A DNA stretch of 64,000 nucleotides, taken from positions 124,001-188,000 of the forward strand of contig NZ_JANUGY010000010.1 of the NCBI RefSeq assembly GCF_024756235.1. Reading direction: 5' to 3'. The notes under the pieces were generated by a model, which saw only the letters and a list, made by a program, of their open reading frames with translations, ran no database searches and was not told the origin of the DNA. This stretch comes from Massilia kyonggiensis. Lineage in GTDB: Bacteria > Pseudomonadota > Gammaproteobacteria > Burkholderiales > Burkholderiaceae_D. Every line of letters begins with the position of its first letter. The stretch's first letter is position 1. The position numbers and the translations under genes were made by a program. Below, in pieces: positions 43,189 to 51,668 of this stretch.

Positions 43189-43548
43189 TTAGGGTGCGCT
43201 TAACTTCAACCGTTTCAATACTTCTAGAACAATTTCGGGATCGATTTGGGCATGGTAGTTGAAATGCAGCCTTACACAACCGTCATCGACTTTGAGTGAA
43301 GTAAGCTTCTGAGGCTGCCAGCTAACAGCACGGCTCCGGTCCCATGCTTGTGCAACGACACTTACCGGGACATTAGACACGACAGACCAGGTTGCCCCCC
43401 CTTGGACGTTAGCGAGATACCCAGAATTTACGATCTGGTCGATGGCTTCCTCAACGGATGTCGGCTCTCGGAAGGAAAAGTTTCGTTCGTGCGGAGCATC
43501 GACGTCGTCGCCCATCGCAACGCTATCCCTCGTGGTAACGATTTTCAT
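43189..43548 (-). CDS. Hypothetical small soluble protein
   Basis: A 119-residue protein beginning MKIVTTRDSVAMGDDVDAPH, a mixed start with an acidic loop, followed by SVEEAIDQIVNSGYLANVQGGATWSV and the C-terminal part RLHFNYHAQIDPEIVLEVLKRLKL. It has no signal or membrane segment. The sequence looks like a genuine folded domain of a family of small proteins seen in many proteobacteria, but I do not know its name or role. Its GC content is lower than that of neighbours, which could mean that the gene came by transfer. Confidence 0.6.
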   Translation of the reverse strand: MKIVTTRDSVAMGDDVDAPHERNFSFREPTSVEEAIDQIVNSGYLANVQGGATWSVVSNVPVSVVAQAWDRSRAVSWQPQKLTSLKVDDGCVRLHFNYHAQIDPEIVLEVLKRLKLSAP

Positions 43549-43722
43549 ACAATTGCGTCAGATAGGTCCAAGGCTGTTGATTTACTAACAGTATTCACCC
43601 AAGTCTGCTCCTGGCCGATTTCGGCCGTTCAGCACAGGATAGCAGTTTACCGTTGAGGAAAAATCTTCGACTGTCACGACAGGCAGCTACCGACCATAAG
43701 CGAACGCGGTAAGGGTGCAAAA

Positions 43723-43932
43723 TTAAGGTTCAGTTGGATCGATCCAGCCGGGCCGCAGTCCCGATGCGAATTCTCTGCGCACGTTTGCAAGCGACTCTGG
43801 ATCACCCATCTCTGCCTCGATCGCGCCTACACATCCCCAGCAATCTCCGCCGCAATCAGTCGAAAGCGGATCGGCAGGGTTGTCGAGCGCACGCCCACAG
43901 ATCTGGCAGTGTTTCATTCTCTCGTTGTCCAT
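43723..43932 (-). CDS. Small zinc-ribbon-like protein
   Basis: A 69-residue protein with a Cys-rich core: MKHCQICGRALDNPADPLSTDCGGDCWGCVGAIE. The CxxC pair and the later C-GGDC-WGC cluster suggest a single metal or zinc-ribbon site. The rest is acidic with a short helix. Small proteins with this CxxC...DCGGDCWGC layout occur as stand-alone genes in many bacteria and have no known function. I placed the start at ATG 43932; a later ATG directly before KHC (43917) is an alternative. Confidence 0.6.
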   Translation of the reverse strand: MDNERMKHCQICGRALDNPADPLSTDCGGDCWGCVGAIEAEMGDPESLANVRREFASGLRPGWIDPTEP

Positions 43933-44027
43933 CAAGACCAAATTTGTCCGTGGGCCCTGGTGGATAAAGGCCGCCCCGCAGTATTTGTGGCCCAGCCCCT
44001 GTCGCCATGACCGGCCACATGCCTGAC

Positions 44028-44429
44028 CTACCGCCGCACCAACTCGACCGGCACGCCAGCCCGGACCGTGTTGTGTATTTCGGCTACGGCGTCCGTTTCG
44101 CGCAGCAGCTGCGCTACCAAGGAATCGGAGGCAGACGAGGACACGGTCGCCCGGTAAGTGATATTCGTAGCGGCGAGGCCAACGCCCGGAAACTCGGCAC
44201 TTGCCTCCACTTCGACGCCGTCGATCGGGATGGCGAGACGCTCGGCTTCGCGATACAGGTCATTGCAATAACAGGTTGCCAACGCGAGCATGAGAAACTC
44301 GCCACCGTTGATGGCAGAGCCTTTGCCCGGGCACTTTGGCGGCACACTCAAGGGTTGGGCCGCGTCGCCGGTCCGAACGATGACCTCGTGTCCGGTGGCC
44401 GAGTTTTTGACGATTGCGGTGATCTGCAC
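44028..44429 (-). CDS. OsmC family protein
   Basis: A 133-residue protein of the OsmC/Ohr fold. The conserved core CPGKGSAINGGEFLMLALATCYCNDLYREA carries the two Cys positions of the family, one before the GGEF helix and one in the ALATC motif; both belong to the peroxidatic site of active members. The strand VEVEASAEFPGVGL and the C-terminal helix with LLRETDAVAEIH complete the fold. OsmC proteins reduce organic hydroperoxides with lipoylated partners; a subgroup with extra roles exists, so the exact substrate is open. Confidence 0.85.
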   Translation of the reverse strand: MQITAIVKNSATGHEVIVRTGDAAQPLSVPPKCPGKGSAINGGEFLMLALATCYCNDLYREAERLAIPIDGVEVEASAEFPGVGLAATNITYRATVSSSASDSLVAQLLRETDAVAEIHNTVRAGVPVELVRR

Positions 44430-44492
44430 GGGTCCTCCGTGGAGACGAGTTCATTGGTAGGCGAGCCCGTGTAGATTACCATGACGCCGTTG

Positions 44493-45947
44493 TCACCCTG
44501 CGACTTCCGCCAGCCGTGCGACCAGCCCATCCATCCGCTCCACCGGCACCTGCGCATAACCGAGCATCAGCCCATTGACCGGCGGCCCGCCCGGCACCGC
44601 ATGCGCCGACAACGCATTCACGACGATCCCCTGCTCCCGCGCCCGCCGCACGATCTCCACGTCTGCCGGCCCATCGGAAGGCAGCCGCAGCGCCAGATGC
44701 ATCCCGGCCGACGCCCCTTCCACGACGGCGCGATCACCGAAATGCCGCTCGAGCGCCTCCACCAGCGCATCCCGCCGCTGCCGGTACAGCCGCCGCATCC
44801 GCCGCACATGCAGCGCGAACTCGCCGCTGCGCAGGAATTCCGCCAGCGCCAGCTGCTCCGCCGTCCGCCCCGCCGCCGCCGACTGCGCGCGCATGGCTGC
44901 AAGCTGCGGCGCAAGACCCGGCGGCACGACGACGAACCCGATGCGCAAGGCCGGGAACATCGTCTTGCTGAACGTGCCGCAGTACAGCACCGGCGCATCC
45001 GCAACGAGACCCTGCATGGCCGCCAGCGGCGGACCTTCGTGGCGAAATTCGCTGTCGTAGTCGTCCTCGACGATCAACGCGCCAGCGGCACGCGCCCCGT
45101 CGATCAGCGCCAGGCGCCGCGCCGCCGACGTCACCACGCCGATGGGATACTGGTGCGACGGCGTCGTGTAGATCAGCTTCGGGCGGCGCGCCGTCCAGTC
45201 GTGAACAGACGGCGCCATGCCCTCGGCGTCGACCGCGATGCCTTCGACGACCAGACCCGCGCCCCGGAACGCGGCCAGCGCGCCGCCGTAGCCGGGGTTC
45301 TCGATCCAGGCAATCTCTCCCGCATCGGCGCACGCGTGGGCGCACAGGTCGAGGCTTGCCTGCGTGCCGTCCGTGATGAACACCTGGCCCGGCTCGCACA
45401 CGACGCCGCGCGACGCGCGCAGGTAGTCCGCGATGGCCGTGCGCAGCGCCGGCTCGCCGGCCGGGTCGCCGTAGTTCAGCTGATCAAAGGTCAGGCCGCG
45501 CCAGGCGCGGTCCAGCAGGCGGCGCCACTGCGCCAGCGGGAACGCGCGCAGGTCCGGCACGCCGGGGGTGAACGGCAGCGCGACACTGGCGGTGCCGTTC
45601 ACGGTCCGCAGGTTCTGCGCGCGGCGCGCAAGGCCCGCCTGCGGCACGTCGGCGCTGCGCCGGCGCGGCGCGGGGGCGATGCCGGCGACCACGGTGCCGC
45701 GCCGGTCCGGGATCACGAAGCCTTCGCACGCCAGCTGCTCGTACGCATACAGCACCGTGTTGCGGGCCATGCCCAGTTCCTGCGCCAGCGCACGCGTGGC
45801 GAGCAGGCGCGTTCCGGCCGCCAGCGTGCCGTCGCGGATCGCGGTGCGCAGGCATTCGTGCAGCAGGCGCTGGCGCGGCCAGGTGTGACGAGTGCGGTCG
45901 CGGCCGAAGGCGTCCAGCAGGAGGGCATAGTCCAATAGTGGCTCCAT
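44493..45947 (-). CDS. MocR-type regulator: GntR winged helix fused to aminotransferase fold
   Basis: A 484-residue fusion protein. An N-terminal GntR winged helix (LRTAIRDGTLAAGTRLLATRALAQELGMARNTVLYAYEQL, about residues 30-70) is joined by a linker to a PLP-dependent fold of the aminotransferase class I type. The PLP-binding Lys lies in LYCGTFSKTMFPALRIGF, and the substrate site has GDPAGEPALRTAIADYL and YTTPSHQYPIGVV. Such PdxR-like regulators sense PLP or an amino compound. A TATAAT box (45996-45991) overlaps the most upstream ATG, which supports ATG 45947 or 45983 as the true start. It is divergent from a PNPOx-like gene, a common PdxR pairing. Confidence 0.88.
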   Translation of the reverse strand: MEPLLDYALLLDAFGRDRTRHTWPRQRLLHECLRTAIRDGTLAAGTRLLATRALAQELGMARNTVLYAYEQLACEGFVIPDRRGTVVAGIAPAPRRRSADVPQAGLARRAQNLRTVNGTASVALPFTPGVPDLRAFPLAQWRRLLDRAWRGLTFDQLNYGDPAGEPALRTAIADYLRASRGVVCEPGQVFITDGTQASLDLCAHACADAGEIAWIENPGYGGALAAFRGAGLVVEGIAVDAEGMAPSVHDWTARRPKLIYTTPSHQYPIGVVTSAARRLALIDGARAAGALIVEDDYDSEFRHEGPPLAAMQGLVADAPVLYCGTFSKTMFPALRIGFVVVPPGLAPQLAAMRAQSAAAGRTAEQLALAEFLRSGEFALHVRRMRRLYRQRRDALVEALERHFGDRAVVEGASAGMHLALRLPSDGPADVEIVRRAREQGIVVNALSAHAVPGGPPVNGLMLGYAQVPVERMDGLVARLAEVAG

Positions 45948-45970
45948 GAAATTGCGCGGCTCTGGATCTG

Positions 45971-45998
45971 TTGCTGGAGCCATCACGGCCATTATAGT
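45971..45998 (+). promoter_or_regulatory. Overlapping divergent promoters between MocR and PNPOx-like genes
   Basis: On the plus strand TTGCTG (45971-45976) and TATAGT (45993-45998) are 16 bases apart, suited to the PNPOx-like gene at 46026. On the minus strand the perfect TATAAT of the MocR gene uses the same bases (45996-45991). The two promoters overlap, so only one could be active at a time and a regulator bound here would affect both. Confidence 0.5.
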
Positions 45999-46025
45999 GC
46001 GGCTTCCACCCACTTCATCGAGGCC

Positions 46026-46664
46026 ATGAACACCGCTCCCTCCACCCGCACCCAGGTCAAGCGCACCGCGCGCAACGCTTCCTATGACCCCGCCCTGCTG
46101 CACGCCATCGTCGATGCCGCCTACATCTGCCACATCGCCTTCGCCGACGCGCACGGCACGCACTGCATCCCCACCGCCTGCTGGCGCAGCGGCGACTACC
46201 TGTACATCCACGGGTCGAACGGCAGCCGCATGCTGCAGCGCCTGACGGAACAGGATTGCTGCGTGACGATCACGCACGTGGACGGCCTCGTGCTGGCACG
46301 TTCCGCCTTCAATCACTCGATGAATTACCGCAGCGCGATGGTGTACGGACGCTTCGAGATCATCGGCGAACCCGCCAAGCGGCAGGCGCTGGCCGATTTC
46401 ATGGAGCACCTGGCGCCGGGCCGGCAGGCGGAGATCCGCGCCGGCAGCGACAAGGAATTCGCGGCGACGACCGTGATGCGCATCGCGCTGCTCGAAGCCG
46501 CGTGCAAGGTGCGTACGGGTCCGCCGAACGACGACGAGGAAGACATGCACATCGCCGCCTGGGCCGGCGTGCTGCCGCTCCACGAGGCACGCGGCATGCC
46601 CGTGCCGGACGCGCATTGCACGGTGCCGGCACCCGCCTACGTGAGGGACTGGGCTACTTCTTGA
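46026..46664 (+). CDS. Pyridoxamine-phosphate-oxidase-like FMN-binding protein
   Basis: A 212-residue protein of the PNPOx-like split-barrel fold, flavin-nucleotide-binding subgroup (Pfam Pyridox_ox_2). Motifs are ICHIAFADAHGTHCIPTACWRSGDYLYIHGSNGSRML near the N-terminus, VDGLVLARSAFNHSMNYRSAMVYGRFEII in the middle, and the C-terminal AAWAGVLPLHEARG. This subgroup usually binds FMN and may reduce small compounds; it is distinct from true PdxH. Its divergent position next to the MocR regulator makes it the probable target of that regulator. Confidence 0.85.
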   Translation: MNTAPSTRTQVKRTARNASYDPALLHAIVDAAYICHIAFADAHGTHCIPTACWRSGDYLYIHGSNGSRMLQRLTEQDCCVTITHVDGLVLARSAFNHSMNYRSAMVYGRFEIIGEPAKRQALADFMEHLAPGRQAEIRAGSDKEFAATTVMRIALLEAACKVRTGPPNDDEEDMHIAAWAGVLPLHEARGMPVPDAHCTVPAPAYVRDWATS

Positions 46665-47412
46665 CGATGCGTTCGAGCGTCTGCTCGACGTAGTCGCGGT
46701 CGTTGTCCGTGAAGCGCAGCTTGACCGGATACCATTCGTGGCCAGGGGCCAGCCAGATGTCCAGCGTCTGGTCCTTGGAACCCGGCGGCGGCGCGCGCAT
46801 CACGTGCACGGCATCCACTTCGCCGAGCGACGCGCCGGCCTGCACCTTTTCGCGCCCCACGACGCGGAAGGTCCACGGGTCGGCATCGTGCGGGCCGACG
46901 ACGAAGAACTGCCATTCCGACCCCGGCTTGAATTTGTCTTTCGCGGCGCGGGCGATGGCCACCAGCTGCCACGAGATCGATACGCGGTCCTGCTCGCCGC
47001 CCTTGATCGGGTACGTTTTGTCGCCCTCGCTGAACGTGATGGTCTTGCCGTTGCGGTCGAACGTGGCCGTCGTCGGGTCCTTGCGGAAGCGCTTGTCGTA
47101 GTACTCCGTCGGTGCCAGGCCCCAGTTGTCGACGATGCCCGTGCTGCGGTTTTCCGTCAGCTTGCCCAGCAGCGCCACGCGCGACTCGGCGCTGACCGAA
47201 TATTTACTGTCGCTGGCGCGCCAGGTGAGCGTCGCATCGCCGCTCAGGTTGAAGCCGCGCTGGCGGGCGCCGATGGAATAGGTCAGGTCGGCCGACGGCG
47301 GCAGGTCGAACGGGCGCTTGACGGCCGGATGTTCTTCCGCTGCGACGGCATGGCCGCCCAGCGCCGTCATCAACACGATCCCTGCGCCTGCCATTCTTAA
47401 AACATTATTCAT
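46654..47412 (-). CDS. DUF3108 periplasmic protein
   Basis: A 252-residue protein with a signal peptide (MNNVLRMAGAGIVLMTALGGHAVAA) and a DUF3108 domain over the remainder. It shows the family pattern: PPSADLTYSIGARQRGFNLSGDATLTWRASDSKYSVSAESR, SWQLVAIARAAKDKF, and the ending IWLAPGHEWYPVKLRFTDNDRDYVEQTLERI. DUF3108 proteins are periplasmic beta-rich proteins of unknown function. It follows a second DUF3108 gene by two bases on the same strand, and its 3' end overlaps the PNPOx-like gene by 11 bases. Confidence 0.85.
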   Translation of the reverse strand: MNNVLRMAGAGIVLMTALGGHAVAAEEHPAVKRPFDLPPSADLTYSIGARQRGFNLSGDATLTWRASDSKYSVSAESRVALLGKLTENRSTGIVDNWGLAPTEYYDKRFRKDPTTATFDRNGKTITFSEGDKTYPIKGGEQDRVSISWQLVAIARAAKDKFKPGSEWQFFVVGPHDADPWTFRVVGREKVQAGASLGEVDAVHVMRAPPPGSKDQTLDIWLAPGHEWYPVKLRFTDNDRDYVEQTLERIVKK

Positions 47413-47414
47413 AA

Positions 47415-48575
47415 TCAGCTTCCTGCTTGTTGAATCACGATTTTGCTCGCGGTCTGGGTCGTTACGGCCCCGCTCGCCTCGACGTTGCGGATCTGTACCG
47501 GATACCAGCCGTAGGCCGGCGCCAGCCAGAGTTCCAGGCGCGAGTTGTACGAGCCGGGTTTCGGTGGACGCACGAAGTGCCACGTGGCGATGCGGCCCAG
47601 CGGCGTGTCGAGCTGTTCCTGTCCGGCCACCGTAAAGGTGAAAACGCTTGCGTCGCGGTCTTCGCCGACAAGGATGTCGATATTTCCCGACAATTGTTTC
47701 GAATCACCGCGTGCGATGGCCGTCAACTGCAGCGGCACGCTGGCCTTGTCCTGCGCGCCCGGCACGAGCGGGTACTTCAGGCTGGAGGCCGAAAACGTCA
47801 GCGTGCCGTCCTGGCGATTGAAATGCGTCGCCGTCATGGCGCGTCCGCGCCGCTTCTCCGTCATCAAGGTGGGGACGAATCCTTCGTCTCCAACCGTCCC
47901 CTCGCTCGTGAGGGTGAGCAGGTTCACGTGCGCGAACACGACGCGGATGCCTGCCTCGATCTTCACGCGGTAGCTGGACGGCGTCACCCGCCACGACAGC
48001 AGCGCGTCGCCGCTCCACTTCGTGCCGTTCGCGTCGGTGCGCGCGACGTCGAGCGTGATGTCGGCCGAGGGCGGCATGTCGACCTTGTAGCGGCGCGCTT
48101 CCGGCGCGGCCGGCTGGGGCTTCGGTGCCGCGTCCGGCTGGACCTGCGCCTGGGGTACCGCATCCTGTGCCGTGGATTGTACGGTGTCTGTGCGGGCGGC
48201 GGCGCCACCCTGCCCCGTTTGCTGCCCCGCCGCATCGGAAGCTGCGGAACCGTCCGATTCCGGCGTCAGGGAAGGCGCGGTCGCGTCGGGCTGGCCGGGC
48301 GGTGGCGCCACCGGCACCACGGGCTCCGGGTCGATCTCGGGCAGCGGCGGCGGCGTCAGCGCCGGCTGCGGTGGCGGCACTGGGGGCAAGGGACGCGGCT
48401 GCGGCGCTTCGACCAGCTCGGCCGTCATGAGCGCGCGTCCCGTGCGCGCGGACGGGTCGGGCACATGGCCCGTCTGGCGCATGAACCAGATGAACACGAG
48501 CACGTGCAACAGGATCGTGAGCGCGCCCAGCACCAGTTGCCGGGGGCGTCGGGTCGTGGCGTATGCGGGGCTCAT
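47415..48575 (-). CDS. DUF3108 protein with membrane anchor and proline-rich linker
   Basis: A 386-residue protein. An N-terminal membrane segment (QLVLGALTILLHVLVFIWFM, about residues 15-34) is followed by a Pro-rich linker (about 60-170) like that of TonB-type proteins, and a C-terminal DUF3108 domain with PPSADITLDVARTDANGTKWSGDALLSWRVT and LWLAPAYGWYPVQIRN. The domain is paralogous to the following gene, and both share the ending motif WLAP-x(2)-x-WYPV. The linker would let the domain span part of the periplasm. Start at ATG 48575. The pair forms an operon. Confidence 0.85.
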   Translation of the reverse strand: MSPAYATTRRPRQLVLGALTILLHVLVFIWFMRQTGHVPDPSARTGRALMTAELVEAPQPRPLPPVPPPQPALTPPPLPEIDPEPVVPVAPPPGQPDATAPSLTPESDGSAASDAAGQQTGQGGAAARTDTVQSTAQDAVPQAQVQPDAAPKPQPAAPEARRYKVDMPPSADITLDVARTDANGTKWSGDALLSWRVTPSSYRVKIEAGIRVVFAHVNLLTLTSEGTVGDEGFVPTLMTEKRRGRAMTATHFNRQDGTLTFSASSLKYPLVPGAQDKASVPLQLTAIARGDSKQLSGNIDILVGEDRDASVFTFTVAGQEQLDTPLGRIATWHFVRPPKPGSYNSRLELWLAPAYGWYPVQIRNVEASGAVTTQTASKIVIQQAGS

Positions 48576-48686
48576 CCGCCTAGTGTAGCCGGTCCGCCGA
48601 CGCACTGCCCGCCTGCGCTTCCAACCATGTCTATGTCCACTCTTATTTATCTGTTACGCTAGCGGCCACCAACCAGGGAGACCACC

Positions 48687-49472
48687 ATGCTGAAACCCTC
48701 CGCACCCGCCATGCCAGGCGTAACGGACACGCTGGAATTCGTCAAGAACCTGTGGGGATCCATGCAGATCCCCGGCACCGGCATGCCCGGCATACCCGGC
48801 ATGCCGGGGATGGCTGGCATCGCCGCGCCGCCGATGTCGACCGAGGACCTGGACAAGCGCATCGCCGACCTCAAGGCGGTCGAGTCCTGGCTGAACCTGA
48901 ACCTCAGCATGCTGCGCGGGACCATCCAGGCCCTCGAAGTGCAGCGCGGTACGCTGATGACCCTGAAGACGATGGGCGCCTCGATGGCCGAAGCGATGCG
49001 CCAGTCCGGCGTCAGCGCGGAAAAGATGGCGTCCATGCCGTTCCCGCCCTTCTTCGGTACGCAGGGCCAGGGCGGCGGCGCTGCCAAGCCGGCCGCAAAG
49101 GCCGATGCTCCCAAGGCACCGGATGCCGCCGCGGCAGGCAGCGGCGGCACGGCTCAGCCGGGCACGGCCGCGCCACAAGCCGCCGGCGCAGCGGACGCGC
49201 CAGGCAACCCGGCCGCGGCGGCGATGCCCGCTGCCGTCGCGTGGTGGAACATGTTGCAGGAACAATTTACGCAGGCTGTCGCCAACGCGATGACGCCGAG
49301 CGCCGCAGCGCCCGCAGCCCCCGGCACGGAGGGCGGCGGCGCACCGAAGGCGGAGCCGCCCAAGGCGGCATCGAAGCCTGCCGCGCCGCCCCCCGGCGAA
49401 GGCACCGGCGGCACCGTGGCCGGCAACGGCAAAACGGCACGCACCAGCCGGACCAGGACCGACAAGCCCTGA
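48687..49472 (+). CDS. phaM: Polyhydroxyalkanoate granule regulatory protein PhaM
   Basis: A 261-residue protein matching PhaM. The N-terminal motif DTLEFVKNLWGSM is followed by a Gly-Met-Pro-rich loop, and the conserved helix DLDKRIADLKAVESWLNLNLSMLRGTIQALEVQRGTLMTLKTMG (about residues 55-100). The remainder is Ala- and Pro-rich and the C-terminus is basic (KTARTSRTRTDKP). In Cupriavidus necator PhaM activates PHB synthase PhaC1 and ties granules to the nucleoid through its basic tail. No pha synthase gene is in the window. The gene marks the organism as a probable PHA producer. Confidence 0.88.
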   Translation: MLKPSAPAMPGVTDTLEFVKNLWGSMQIPGTGMPGIPGMPGMAGIAAPPMSTEDLDKRIADLKAVESWLNLNLSMLRGTIQALEVQRGTLMTLKTMGASMAEAMRQSGVSAEKMASMPFPPFFGTQGQGGGAAKPAAKADAPKAPDAAAAGSGGTAQPGTAAPQAAGAADAPGNPAAAAMPAAVAWWNMLQEQFTQAVANAMTPSAAAPAAPGTEGGGAPKAEPPKAASKPAAPPPGEGTGGTVAGNGKTARTSRTRTDKP

Positions 49473-49482
49473 CGCCGCGCCG

Positions 49483-51594
49483 TTACGTCAGATCGAACGG
49501 CAGCTTGCGCAAGCGCTTGCCCGTGAGGTGGAAGATGGCGTTGGCGAAGGCCGGCGCCAGCGGCGGCAGGCCCGGCTCGCCCATGCCGGTCGGCGGGTCG
49601 GCGGACGGCACGATGAATACGTCCACATGCGGCATGTCGGGCATGCGCGCGACCGTGTAGTCGTCGAAATTCTTCTGCTCGACGACGCCGTCCCTGAACG
49701 TGATGGCGGCGCCCGGCAACGTGGTGCCGAGGGCCGCCAGCACGGCGCCCTGCACCTGCGCCTCGATCGACAGCGGATTGACGGCCATATTGCAATGCAC
49801 CCCGGCCGTGACCTTGTGCAGCTTCGGCACGCTCTTCTCGACCGATGCCTCGACCACATAGGCCACCACGCTGCCGGACATCCCGTGCACGGCCACGCCC
49901 CAGGCACGCCCCTCGGGCAGCCGCTTCTTGCCGTAGCCGGATCGGGCGACGGCCAGGTCGAGCGCCGCCAGGTGGCGCGGGCGCTTGTCGCCCAGCAGCT
50001 TGCGGCGGTACTCGACCGGGTCGGCGCCCGCCGCATGCGCGACCTCGTCAACCAATGTCTCCATGACGAACGCCGTGTGGTTCGACGCCGACCCGCGCCA
50101 CCACAGCACGGGCACGTTCGCCTTCGGATGATGCACCGACAGGTTCACCGGCAACGCGTACGCGTCAAGGATGCCTTCGGTCGTCGTGGAATCCACGCCG
50201 TTCTTGATCAGCACCGATTCGAACGGCGTGCCCGCGCTGATGGCCTGGCCGACGATCGCGTGGTTCCACGCCACGACCTCGCCGTTCCCATCGAGGCCGA
50301 TGTCGACCTTGTGCACGTGCGCCGGACGATAGTATCCGCCCTTGATGTCGTCCTCGCGGCTCCAGATGACTTTCACCGGGCCGCGTCCGTACGCCTTCGC
50401 GACGTTGACCGCTTCGACCAGGTCGTCGGACGTGGTCACGCCGCGGCGGCCGAATCCGCCGCCGGACATCATCGTGTGCAGGGTCACCTGCGTGAGCTTG
50501 AGTCCCGCCGCCGCTGCGACGGCAGTCTGGTCGAAGGTCTGGAACTGCACGCCCGCCCAGACCGAGCAGCGCTCTGCATGGAGGTCGACCACGCAGTTGA
50601 CCGGTTCCATCGGCGCATGCGCCAGGTAAGGAAATTCGTAGACGGCCGAGATCGACGTCGTCGTCGATGCCGGGATGGCGGCCAGCGTCCGGTAATCGCG
50701 CAACTGGCGTGCCGTATCGACCTTGTCGACGGCGCCCGTGTCCCAGTCGATGACGAGCGCGTCGCGGCCCAGTTTCGCCTGCCAGTAGCCATCCGCGATC
50801 ACGGCCACGCCGCGCCCACCGCTGCCGACTGCCACCTCGACCACGTCGACCACGCCCTTGATCGCGCGCGCCTTGCTCGCGTCGAGGCTGCGCATCCTGG
50901 CGCCGAACACGGGCGGCCGCGCGACCACGGCCACCTTCGTGCCGGGCAGCGTAAAGTCGATGCCGAACTGCTGCTTGCCGCTCGATTTGGCGCGCGCGTC
51001 CAGGCGCCCGGTCGGCTTGCCGATGTGGCGGAAGTCCTTCGCGTCCTTCAGCTTGACGGTGGCCGGCACCGGTTGCTTCATGGCCGCATCGGCCAGCGCG
51101 CCGTAGCGCGCCTTGCGCCCGCCGGGGCCGATGACCGTGCCGGCGGCCGTGGAACACTGGTCCGGCGCGACCTGCCACCGCTCGGCCGCGGCGGCGATCA
51201 GCATCGCACGGGCGCGCGCGCCGATCTCGCGGTAATGCGTGAACGAGTGCGCCACCGAGATGGAGCTGCCGGTCATCTGGATGCCGAACAGGGGATCCTT
51301 GTAGGCGTCGCCGGCCGGCGCCAGCTCGGCGCGCACGCGCGACCAGTCCGCGTCGAGCTCCTCGGCGACGAGCATCGGCAGCGCCGTGTGCACGCCCTGG
51401 CCGAATTCGAGCCGGTCGACCATCACGGTAACGGTGTCATCGGGGGCGATGCGCAGGAAGGCGTTGGGCGCGACGGGCGCCGGTGTGGCCGCGCGGCCCG
51501 GGACAGGGATCACGAAGGCGAGTACCAGCCCGCCGGTGGATTTCAGGAAGCCTCGGCGGCTCAGTGCCGCGTCGTTGTTCCGGTCAGTGCGCAC
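49483..51594 (-). CDS. Molybdopterin-binding large subunit of xanthine-dehydrogenase/isoquinoline-oxidoreductase type
   Basis: A 703-residue protein of the molybdenum hydroxylase family, IorB/CoxL-like subgroup. The Tat-type signal SRRGFLKSTGG lies near the N-terminus, so the folded enzyme would be exported. Two domains with the marks VDRLEFGQGVHTALPMLVAEELDADW, FLRIAPDDTVTVMVD, MMSGGGFGRRG and GMGEPGLPPLAPAFANAIFHLTGKRLRKLP are present. It would use a molybdopterin cofactor to oxidise aldehydes or N-heterocycles. The usual small [2Fe-2S] subunit (IorA type) is not adjacent, which is odd. I chose GTG 51594 because a GGAGG site sits five bases before it; a TTG at 51615 is an alternative. Confidence 0.85.
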   Translation of the reverse strand: MRTDRNNDAALSRRGFLKSTGGLVLAFVIPVPGRAATPAPVAPNAFLRIAPDDTVTVMVDRLEFGQGVHTALPMLVAEELDADWSRVRAELAPAGDAYKDPLFGIQMTGSSISVAHSFTHYREIGARARAMLIAAAAERWQVAPDQCSTAAGTVIGPGGRKARYGALADAAMKQPVPATVKLKDAKDFRHIGKPTGRLDARAKSSGKQQFGIDFTLPGTKVAVVARPPVFGARMRSLDASKARAIKGVVDVVEVAVGSGGRGVAVIADGYWQAKLGRDALVIDWDTGAVDKVDTARQLRDYRTLAAIPASTTTSISAVYEFPYLAHAPMEPVNCVVDLHAERCSVWAGVQFQTFDQTAVAAAAGLKLTQVTLHTMMSGGGFGRRGVTTSDDLVEAVNVAKAYGRGPVKVIWSREDDIKGGYYRPAHVHKVDIGLDGNGEVVAWNHAIVGQAISAGTPFESVLIKNGVDSTTTEGILDAYALPVNLSVHHPKANVPVLWWRGSASNHTAFVMETLVDEVAHAAGADPVEYRRKLLGDKRPRHLAALDLAVARSGYGKKRLPEGRAWGVAVHGMSGSVVAYVVEASVEKSVPKLHKVTAGVHCNMAVNPLSIEAQVQGAVLAALGTTLPGAAITFRDGVVEQKNFDDYTVARMPDMPHVDVFIVPSADPPTGMGEPGLPPLAPAFANAIFHLTGKRLRKLPFDLT

Positions 51595-51668
51595 GCCGCC
51601 CTCCGCTTTGATCAAAGGGGAATTCTGACACGGGCGGCGTTATGAATTTCACCAGACCGCGTAGCGAA

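Noticed and set aside
43008..43262. 84-codon plus-strand frame in the lower-GC patch
   Set aside because: There is no ribosome binding site and no family motif, and it overlaps the minus-strand gene at 43189.
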